Assembly (NCBI GenBank): GCA_946481695.1
Contig: CAMLON010000013.1
Span: 1 to 41,819 of the forward strand
Direction of reading: 5' to 3'
Length of the DNA stretch: 41,819 nucleotides
From: an uncultured Bartonella sp.
GTDB lineage: Bacteria > Pseudomonadota > Alphaproteobacteria > Rhizobiales > Rhizobiaceae
The notes under the pieces: model-generated
Databases searched by the model: none
What the model was told of the DNA's origin: nothing
Seen by the model: the letters and a program-made list of their open reading frames with translations, nothing else
Shown: piece after piece, positions 1 to 5,815 of the stretch
Layout of the letters: the number at the start of each line of letters is the position of its first letter
Position numbering within the stretch: the stretch's first letter is position 1
Position numbers and translations under genes: made by a program

Positions 1-125
1 AAAAACAGGGCTTTGAATATATCGGAACATCCGAACAAAACTCGCTGGTTTCCGGCCTGGTTATTGCCGATAATTATGTCCTCGAACGCGAAAAATGGAT
101 CGGCCAGTTGAGCAAATGTGCCTGA
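1..125 (+). CDS. C-terminal end of an unidentified protein (possibly GNAT acetyltransferase)
   Basis: The frame starting at base 3 is open from the window edge to a TGA at 123-125 and gives 40 residues. It reads GFEYIGTSEQNSLVSG, then LVIADNYVLEREKWIGQL. A Gly-Phe followed by a basic or acidic patch and a closing hydrophobic strand with Tyr-Val-Leu is how many GNAT acetyltransferases end, but the piece is too short to be sure. No cas motif is visible in it. The gene is cut by the window edge. Confidence 0.45.
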   Translation, partial: KQGFEYIGTSEQNSLVSGLVIADNYVLEREKWIGQLSKCA

Positions 126-552
126 ACACGCCCGCTTCAATAATGAGGCCTGAATAAACCAAGTTGAACCGGCAGGCCTTAAAAGCTTGGTCGAACAATC
201 AGGCCTTTTGTAAAAAAGGCCTGATGAGGCCGTTTTAATCGAGCCAATTGGATGAAACAGGCCGAGTGGAGCAGGCGTGTTCGGCTTTAGCCACGCTCGA
301 ATTGAAAAAAGCAAACCGGATGTGCCAAACCGGTTTAACTCGCTGTCTTAAGGTTTATCACGCTGTCTTAAAGCCCGCTTTATCAAAGCGGACTTCTTGT
401 TAAGTAGCACGGCGCATTCACCAGCATTTTAACAACGGAAAGCTTTCTTAAAAAATCGAAACAGCGGTTCACTAAATTGCTTGAGGTCTTTGTAAAAAAA
501 AGCCCTACCATGCCGGCTGATCCTGTATTGGTAAGCCCACTTCTACCTTGCC
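126..552. other. Intergenic region between the partial CDS and the first CRISPR leader
   Basis: No convincing gene is visible. The stretch holds several small inverted repeats: CAGGCCTTTT/AAAAGGCCTG at 200-223, GCGTG/CACGC near 267-290, and CCGCTTT/AAAGCGG at 375-391. A near-direct repeat (CGCTGTCTTAA) occurs twice around 341-372. The first hairpin could end transcription of the partial gene. No CRISPR repeat or anti-repeat was found here by eye. Confidence 0.4.
200..223 (+). terminator. Hairpin that may terminate the partial CDS
   Basis: A perfect 10-bp stem (CAGGCCTTTT with AAAAGGCCTG) has a 4-base loop and lies 75 bp after the stop codon of the first gene. There is no clean U-tract directly after it, so termination is only a guess. 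Confidence 0.3.
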
Positions 553-720
553 CAAACGATGAAATTTCGATATTTTTTTGCCTTAAGGGTCAAGCAAATT
601 GAACGTGCGCTTATGTGAAAATATGGTCAGAGTTTCAGGAAAAGCTTGGAAGATACGTCAAAAAAATTGAAATTTACCGGTGTTATTTTAATGAAAAATA
701 GCATTTTTTTAAAAAAAATA
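553..720 (-). promoter_or_regulatory. CRISPR leader 1 (acquisition-side flank of array 1)
   Basis: This AT-rich block is repeated left of all three arrays with about the same spacing. Shared stretches include GGGTCAAGCAAATTGA, GTGCGCTTATGTGAAAATAT, TTTACCGGTGTTATTTTAAT and AAAAATAGCATTTTTTT. Copies differ at scattered sites, so they are diverged duplicates. Position next to the most intact repeats, with degenerate repeats at the far end, marks it as the leader where new spacers would enter. Protein-binding sites in it are unknown. Confidence 0.65.
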
Positions 721-756
721 TCCACTTAAACCTTATAAAACAAAGGGTTAAGTGGA
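711..756 (-). terminator. Minus-strand terminator at the leader end of array 1
   Basis: An inverted repeat at 721-756 pairs TCCACTTAAACC with GGGTTAAGTGGA (one mismatch) around an AT-rich loop. Read on the minus strand, the stem is followed at once by TATTTTTTTT. That is a standard intrinsic terminator for transcripts leaving the array leftwards. The same element is conserved at arrays 2 and 3. Confidence 0.7.
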
Positions 757-761
757 CATCG

Positions 762-1523
762 GTTGTAACAGATTAGAAAATGCGGTCAAGCCGCAACAAC
801 ATGAAGAGCCCGTAGCTTTTTGCGACAAGTTGTAACAGATTAGAAAATGCGGTCAAGCCGCAACTCAAAACAGACAGACTCGCGACTTTTCTTTGTTGTA
901 ACAGATTAGAAAATGCGGTCAAGCCGCAACAGCAGCGCGCATCTTTTTATGTTCAATGACGTTGTAACAGATTAGAAAATGCGGTCAAGCCGCAACTCTG
1001 GCGTGGATGATACCGTTGCGACAACGTTGTAACAGATTAGAAAATGCGGTCAAGCCGCAACGGCGGGGATTTAGTCGGCGGAGGCATTCCAGTTGTAACA
1101 GATTAGAAAATGCGGTCAAGCCGCAACCTACCACGTTCATGATCGCGGTTTTCGTGTGTTGTAACAGATTAGAAAATGCGGTCAAGCCGCAACAACTTGA
1201 AAAAGTTTCCATTGCTCCGGGAAGTTGTAACAGATTAGAAAATGCGGTCAAGCCGCAACGTAGTACGTTCGACCGGCATGTAGTCAAGGGTTGTAACAGA
1301 TTAGAAAATGCGGTCAAGCCGCAACTGCGCCCTTTTTGTGCTGCATACTGGCTACGTTGTAACAGATTAGAAAATGCGGTCAAGCCGCAACCAAATAAAC
1401 GACGCGCTAGACATGATCAAAGTTGTAACAGATTAGAAAATGCGGTCAAGCCGCAACCTGCATATCCAGTTTTAAAATTCTGCAAAAGTTGTAACAGATT
1501 AGAAAATGCGGTCAAGCCGCAAG
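762..1523 (-). CRISPR. CRISPR array 1, 12 repeats and 11 spacers
   Basis: There are twelve 36-bp repeats beginning GTTGTAACAG and ending GCCGCAAC on the plus strand. Eleven distinct spacers separate them (31, 30, 30, 29, then 30 bp each). The last repeat ends AAG instead of AAC. On the minus strand the repeat begins GTTGCGGC and carries TTGACC, 16 bp, then TGT-TACAAC, a sigma70-like promoter with extended -10. With the terminator at 711-756 this says crRNAs are made leftwards. Repeat and spacer lengths fit type II (36 + 30). The cas genes are not in this window, so the type is an inference. Confidence 0.95.
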
Positions 1524-1597
1524 AATTCATCATTCTTAATCTTATCGACTTGTTTAAACCAAGTATTCCAATCTTCTTGAAACACATCAATGCGCAT
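1499..1597 (-). other. Short ORF fragment running into array 1
   Basis: On the minus strand a GGAG motif precedes an ATG at 1597 and opens a 32-residue frame (MRIDVFQEDWNTWFKQVD, then KIKNDEF) that enters the last repeat and stops inside it. The composition outside the repeat looks protein-like. It may be the remnant of a gene cut by the array, or chance. No family is recognised. Confidence 0.2.
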
Positions 1598-1766
1598 CTC
1601 CGTAATCAACGATATTTTTTAAGCTTGGTGTGGGTAAATCGATCATTATTAATTAATACAATGACAAAAACAAAAAAGTTACTTGGAAGTACTTGAATAA
1701 AAGTAAACAGTACAGTGTTATTAAACATAGGTGAAAACCAAGTTTTCATAGTCGAAAGGCTGCATC

Positions 1767-1976
1767 ATGACGCATGAAGATTTCAAAAATTGGCGTAACA
1801 AAATGGGGCTTACGCAACAACAAGCGGCTGATGTGCTCGGTTTATCGAAAGCAACGATAGAAAACTATGATAAAGGCGTTCGTCGGGAAGATGGTCGTCC
1901 GGTCGTTATCCCACGGGTTGTAGCACTCGCATGTGCTGCTATCGAACATAAATTGGCGCCTTTCGGCGGCCTTTAA
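1767..1976 (+). CDS. Small helix-turn-helix DNA-binding protein
   Basis: The 69-residue product is almost wholly an XRE/Cro-type HTH. Helices around residues 5-13 and 16-24 (TQQQAADVLGLSKATIENYD) form the motif, followed by a basic stretch (GVRRED) and a hydrophobic C-terminal helix (PRVVALACAAIEH). Small proteins of this pattern are common in alphaproteobacterial phages and islands and usually act as repressors. GAAAGG lies about 9 bp before the ATG. It sits 244 bp right of array 1 and is transcribed away from it. Its target is unknown; the HTH assignment is solid, the role is not. Confidence 0.8.
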   Translation: MTHEDFKNWRNKMGLTQQQAADVLGLSKATIENYDKGVRREDGRPVVIPRVVALACAAIEHKLAPFGGL

Positions 1977-2108
1977 TCGGAACAGTTTCTTTTAAAGCTC
2001 CAAGTTATTTTGACACAATATGCAGTTAATTCAAATTATTTCATAAAATATCATGATAAAATTGCAGGTTTACGACCAGAAGCCAATCAATTTTACTCAT
2101 CTTTTATT

Positions 2109-2144
2109 GTCGTATCGGATTAGAAAATGCGGTCAAGCCGCAGG
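2109..2144 (-). repeat. Solitary diverged CRISPR repeat
   Basis: This 36-bp stretch matches the array repeat at 31 positions, including an unbroken 25-base identity at 2118-2142. It has no neighbour repeat 66 bp away on either side. On the minus strand the -35-like TTGACC is intact but the -10 has become TACGAC. It ends one base before the stop codon of the small membrane-protein gene. It may be a leftover of a lost array, or a part of a guide or tracr-type RNA. Confidence 0.8.
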
Positions 2145-2345
2145 TTATTTCATCCAACGCTTGCGACGAAAGTAGCGTTTAACGGCGATATAGACAATTA
2201 ACCAAAAAGTAAGGGCAATCGGTGCTGTATCAACGTGGAATGGAACAAATGCAAGAAACGGATTAAGCAAATATAATCCCCACATAAACACCGCGAACAT
2301 GTTTAAGATTACGAATAATCGATCAAGAAAACGAAACAGTAACAT
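2145..2345 (-). CDS. Small two-TM membrane protein of unknown function
   Basis: The 66-residue protein has two hydrophobic segments (about residues 10-33 and 41-55, ending TFWLIVYIAV) and a strongly basic tail (KRYFRRKRWMK), which predicts an inner-membrane hairpin. AGGAG lies 9 bp before the ATG, so expression is likely. It is divergent from the 345-residue HTH gene. The region between them holds a repeat-like element whose minus-strand -10 (TGA-TATAAC) points at this gene. No family is recognised. Small membrane proteins beside CRISPR arrays or toxin systems are suggestive, but nothing in the sequence assigns a role. Confidence 0.6.
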   Translation of the reverse strand: MLLFRFLDRLFVILNMFAVFMWGLYLLNPFLAFVPFHVDTAPIALTFWLIVYIAVKRYFRRKRWMK

Positions 2346-2560
2346 TTTTAGTAGCTCCTGTTCGGGGCGTGGCGCGGTTTAAACAATAAAAATTCTTTCG
2401 CTACGTTTTCCTGGTTTTGTTGCCGCACGTTCGAGCAAACAATAATTACAACGAAAATATTGCGAAGAAGACTTTTTATAAAAGAGATATATTATTTTTT
2501 TCATATCTTTTTCAAGAAAGAAAAAGTTGTTATTGTGACGATCTTATATTCTTCTAAAAA

Positions 2561-2596
2561 GTTATATCAGGTCACAAAACGAGGTCTCGCCGCAAC
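2561..2596. promoter_or_regulatory. CRISPR-repeat-like element between divergent genes
   Basis: This 36-bp element aligns without gaps to the array repeat at 27 of 36 positions, and the last eight (GCCGCAAC) are identical. It ends exactly 30 bp, one spacer length, before the ATG at 2627. Read as plus-strand RNA it could pair with crRNA repeats: 8 bp, a 2x2 internal loop, 4 bp, then shorter stretches. That resembles a tracrRNA anti-repeat. Read on the minus strand, the -35 is lost but the -10 is TGA-TATAAC, aimed at the membrane-protein gene. Similarity is seen; function is inferred. Confidence 0.6.
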
Positions 2597-2626
2597 GCGG
2601 ATGTTATTAGGTAGAAAGGAACAGTT

Positions 2627-3664
2627 ATGACTACCTGGACTGGGGCACGGGTCAAAGAATTACGTATGCGTAAGAACTTATCACAGAGAGAACTGGGTGA
2701 TTTATTAGGATATGCACCGTCTGGCTCGCAATCTCAGATCGCTCTATGGGAGCGCACCGGAAACGTTTCAGCTCGTAAATTTGCCTTACTTGATAAAATA
2801 AACAATGATTTTCTAAAGATAACACCTAAAAAAGCTAGGGAAAAGTCGAAAGAGAATAAAACTCTTAACTTGGTAAGAGTTGTGCAGGAAGCAACGAATA
2901 TGTCTGCAAAGCAGATTGCGCTAGCACTTGGGTCGTCCAATAAACGTTTTGTTAAAGATATTGCAAGAGGCGCGGTAACCGGTAAACTCCGTGAAGAAAC
3001 AGACACGCTTATATGTATGCTTATCAACGTATGTTATAATCTATGGCCGGAAACAGTTGATTTAAGTCATAAATCAAAAATTTTTTTTCGTGAAATTTAT
3101 GCGAAACATTTTTCGATTACAGAAGAAGCTTATGTATGGGCCAAAAAAATTGACGCGTTACATGCCGAAGACGTTTTGAGCAAAACGAAAACTGAAGAGC
3201 AAAAAGTTTCACACTCCGAACCGCTACAATCAACAGACGTTTTATTTCATGATGCTTCAACGCAAAGCAATAATGAGCAGGCATTATCAAATAACAGGCC
3301 GCATGGCCAATTGGCTGGTAAAGTTCAAGAATTATCGGTCGATGCACCCTTTGCAACACCGGTCGGCGGTTTTGTTCCTGCTGGATCAGAATTTTCTAAC
3401 GAGCCTTTGTCCTCTTCTGGAACTCATACACCTGCGCCACCTCCGCCTCCGCCTGCAGTACCGGTAACCAGAACAGCGTGGCAACATGCATTGGAGCAAA
3501 AGCCGCGTAATCCGGCATTCTTGAAATGGTATATCAGCCACCCGAATATTGTGAATTGGTTGAATTCGCCCGCTATCACAGCCGACGAGATTAATAGAAG
3601 CCTTGATGATTGGAAACCGTCATATGAGGCAACTCTGAATTTTATCGGACAAGGGAATAGTTAG
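2627..3664 (+). CDS. Large HTH protein with proline-rich linker, unknown function
   Basis: The 345-residue protein opens with an XRE-type HTH (residues 7-50: KELRMRKNLSQRELGDLLGY). A second helical section around 80-105 (ATNMSAKQIALALGSS) looks like another HTH. A helical middle domain runs to about 180. After it comes a low-complexity, Ser/Pro-rich linker with APPPPPPAVP near 270. The C-terminal 60 residues (WQHALEQKPRNPAFLKWYIS onward) look folded, with many Trp and Asn. Shine-Dalgarno AAAGGA and the ATG lie in the loop of a possible AGGTAG/CTACCT hairpin. No known family is recognised for the whole. It lies between arrays 1 and 2 and reads towards array 2. Confidence 0.75.
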   Translation: MTTWTGARVKELRMRKNLSQRELGDLLGYAPSGSQSQIALWERTGNVSARKFALLDKINNDFLKITPKKAREKSKENKTLNLVRVVQEATNMSAKQIALALGSSNKRFVKDIARGAVTGKLREETDTLICMLINVCYNLWPETVDLSHKSKIFFREIYAKHFSITEEAYVWAKKIDALHAEDVLSKTKTEEQKVSHSEPLQSTDVLFHDASTQSNNEQALSNNRPHGQLAGKVQELSVDAPFATPVGGFVPAGSEFSNEPLSSSGTHTPAPPPPPPAVPVTRTAWQHALEQKPRNPAFLKWYISHPNIVNWLNSPAITADEINRSLDDWKPSYEATLNFIGQGNS

Positions 3665-3962
3665 CTCTATCAAGAACGTTGGTGAGAATGTGAGGAATAT
3701 TCAATCCTCCGGAAACGGACGTTCGACTTTTTGAAACTTTATATGGAGCGATTTTCCATATCTGATTTTATCGGTGTGATTGTGCTCTTTTGAACGTTAC
3801 ATTAGAAAATACAGTAAAGATACAATAAAATTCGGGAAAATAAGGTTGAATATCCGCCTCAAAATAAGTCGATTCTTGAATTAACCGCGTATCTATAAAG
3901 AAAAAGAGAAGTTCGAAATTTATGTCAGGAAAATTAAAACTGCATTTTTCCAAAAGAGGAAA
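3665..3962. other. AT-rich spacer with a weak repeat-like patch
   Basis: No gene is supported. At 3801-3826 a patch matches the right part of the CRISPR repeat at 19 of 26 positions, including ATTAGAAAAT exactly. In DNA this AT-rich that may be chance. The rest shows nothing recognisable before leader 2 begins. Confidence 0.3.
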
Positions 3963-4110
3963 CATCGATATTTTTTCAAGGGTGGGTCAAGCAAATTGAT
4001 CGTGCGCTTATGTGAAAATATTATTAGATTTTTAGAGAAAACGTGGATGACACGTCAAAAAAAATCGAAAATTACCGGTGTTATTTTAATGAAAAATAGC
4101 ATTTTTTTTG
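3963..4110 (-). promoter_or_regulatory. CRISPR leader 2
   Basis: This is the second copy of the leader block, with the shared stretches GGGTCAAGCAAATTGA, GTGCGCTTATGTGAAAATAT and TTTACCGGTGTTATTTTAAT. It also holds the inverted repeat ACGTG-GATGA-CACGT at 4041-4055. That palindrome recurs in leader 3 with a different loop and is broken in leader 1. Confidence 0.65.
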
Positions 4111-4155
4111 AAAAAAATATCCACTTAAACCTTATAAAACAAAGGGTTAAGTGGA
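4111..4155 (-). terminator. Minus-strand terminator at the leader end of array 2
   Basis: The hairpin at 4120-4155 is identical to that of array 1 and is followed on the minus strand by an AT and then a run of T. It would stop transcripts leaving array 2 leftwards. Confidence 0.7.
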
Positions 4156-4160
4156 CATCG

Positions 4161-4726
4161 GTTGTAACAGATTAGAAAATGCGGTCAAGCCGCAACATAG
4201 CAAGGCGGTACGCGAGGTTGTCCGTTGTTGTAACAGATTAGAAAATGCGGTCAAGCCGCAACGCGAAATCGGCAAAAACGGGCTAAAGCCAGTTGTAACA
4301 GATTAGAAAATGCGGTCAAGCCGCAACTTTACGCTCCCACAATGCAATATTCGATTGGTTGTAACAGATTAGAAAATGCGGTCAAGCCGCAACTGTAAAG
4401 CCGAAGGATGTCATTGACCCGACAGTTGTAACAGATTAGAAAATGCGGTCAAGCCGCAACAAAAACGAGCAATGGCAGCCTGTCCCGTTTGGTTGTAACA
4501 GATTAGAAAATGCGGTCAAGCCGCAACTGGTGTCACCTCATCCCGAGAGCATCTTTATGTTGTAACAGATTAGAAAATGCGGTCAAGCCGCAACGTATAC
4601 GCCCTCTTCTATCTCTCGAACGATGTTGTAACAGATTAGAAAATGCGGTCAAGCCGCAACACTACCTTGGCTCTTGAGAATGGAATCGCAGTTGTAACAG
4701 ATTAGAAAATGCGGTCAAGCCGCAAC
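4161..4726 (-). CRISPR. CRISPR array 2, 9 repeats and 8 spacers
   Basis: Nine copies of the same 36-bp repeat are separated by eight distinct spacers of 29-31 bp. All nine repeats appear intact, including the last, so this array lacks the decayed end seen in arrays 1 and 3. Each repeat has the minus-strand TTGACC and TACAAC elements. Spacer content does not obviously match the other two arrays or this window, but no search was possible. Confidence 0.95.
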
Positions 4727-4752
4727 AGAACAGTAGCAAAATCTTGTTATAC

Positions 4753-4949
4753 TCAATCTTTACTTCCTTCATGATGCTGTTCGTTGATTTTACTTTTCAA
4801 TTCCAGTATATTTTCCTTGGACACCGAGCCATCCGGAGCGCCACCTTTTTGGTGTTGGGAGTTTCCGACCCAACGGTGTCGTCAAATTTTTCCTTTTTGG
4901 CTTTCTCAAATTTTCCAGCAACGTTTGATGTAAATTTGCTGTAAAGTCG
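4753..4949 (-). pseudogene. Frameshifted gene remnant beside array 2
   Basis: On the minus strand one frame reads SNVAGKFEKAKKEKFDDTVG, then SETPNTKK. After an apparent shift in an A-run near 4845-4850 another frame continues GGAPDGSVSKENILELKSKI, then NEQHHEGSKD and a stop. Both halves have protein-like, charged, helical composition, so a broken small gene is likely. An ATG overlapping its end opens a frame (MKEVKIEYNKILLLF) that runs into array 2. Overlapping small genes of this kind suggest a phage remnant; no family is recognised. Confidence 0.3.
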
Positions 4950-4968
4950 TTATACCGAATGATGAAAG

Positions 4969-5115
4969 TTCGATATTTTTCTACCTTGAGGGACAAGAAA
5001 ATTGATTGTGCACTTAAGTGAAAATATAGTCAGATTTTTAGGGAAAACGTGAAAGGCACGTCAAAAAAATCGAAATTTACCGGTGTTATTTTAATGAAAA
5101 ACAGCATTTTTTTTT
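4969..5115 (-). promoter_or_regulatory. CRISPR leader 3
   Basis: This is the third leader copy, a little more diverged at its left end (GGGACAAGAAAATTGATTG). The block from TCGAAATTTACCGG to the array is nearly unchanged. The palindrome ACGTG-AAAGG-CACGT lies at 5047-5061. Confidence 0.65.
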
Positions 5116-5160
5116 AAAAAAAAATCCACTTAAACCTTATAAAACAAAGGGTTAAGTGGA
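5116..5160 (-). terminator. Minus-strand terminator at the leader end of array 3
   Basis: The hairpin at 5125-5160 has the same sequence as at arrays 1 and 2, followed on the minus strand by a run of T. The five bases between hairpin and first repeat differ (TATCT here, CATCG in the others) while the hairpin itself is unchanged. Confidence 0.7.
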
Positions 5161-5165
5161 TATCT

Positions 5166-5796
5166 GTTGTAACAGATTAGAAAATGCGGTCAAGCCGCAA
5201 CTCGCTCATGAGCGCGTTCAGCTTGGTAAGCGTTGTAACAGATTAGAAAATGCGGTCAAGCCGCAACTGAAAATTGAGTTAGTGTTTCCGGACAACAGTT
5301 GTAACAGATTAGAAAATGCGGTCAAGCCGCAACACATCAGTGAAAGCCACGCCACCAGCGATAGTTGTAACAGATTAGAAAATGCGGTCAAGCCGCAACA
5401 GCCCATTCAACGCCATGGCGTGCTGGCCGGTTGTAACAGATTAGAAAATGCGGTCAAGCCGCAACTAACCGGTCGCGATTTACTTTTTTTATATAGTTGT
5501 AACAGATTAGAAAATGCGGTCAAGCCGCAACACAATCGAACGTTTCGACGATCCAGAAACGGTTGTAACAGATTAGAAAATGCGGTCAAGCCGCAACGCA
5601 ATTGTGGTGACGAAGCCAGGCTATGATGTTGTAACAGATTAGAAAATGCGGTCAAGCCGCAACACATTCATCATTTTCTTATTCTCCTAAACTGTTGTAA
5701 CAGATTAGAAAATGCGGTCAAGCCGCAACTATACGTCGAAGGGGACTCTATGGAACCCCGGTTGTAACAGATTAGAAAATGCGGTCAAGCGGCTGT
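5166..5796 (-). CRISPR. CRISPR array 3, 10 repeats and 9 spacers
   Basis: Ten repeats enclose nine distinct spacers (30 bp, the last 31). The right-most repeat (5761-5796) has lost its final six bases (GGCTGT instead of CGCAAC). That lost end would be the crRNA part that pairs with tracrRNA, while the TTGACC and TACAAC promoter elements of the same repeat are intact. This is what selection would leave if the outermost repeat serves only as promoter for the next spacer. The array ends 20 bp from the stop codon of the MFS gene. Confidence 0.95.
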
Positions 5797-5815
5797 AGAA
5801 TATGTTTCGGTTTCA

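Noticed and set aside
1..125. Partial left-edge ORF as a cas gene end
   Set aside because: Nothing in the 40 residues resembles Cas1, Cas2 or Cas9 C-termini; a GNAT-like ending fits slightly better.
985..1696. Long ORFs on both strands across array 1 with a 22-residue period (CNRLENAVKPQ and CGLTAFSNLLQ)
   Set aside because: The 36-bp repeat plus 30-bp spacer equals 66 bp, a multiple of three, so the repeat stays in frame. The periodic peptides are a by-product of the CRISPR layout, with spacer parts unrelated in sequence.
2020..2144. tracrRNA gene on the minus strand starting from the solitary repeat
   Set aside because: Downstream sequence lacks the stem-loops and terminator expected for a tracrRNA, and the near-perfect match lacks the usual bulge. 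Kept only as a solitary repeat.
5156..5667. Similar periodic ORFs across array 3
   Set aside because: Same cause as at array 1. The frame breaks wherever a spacer is 29 or 31 bp.
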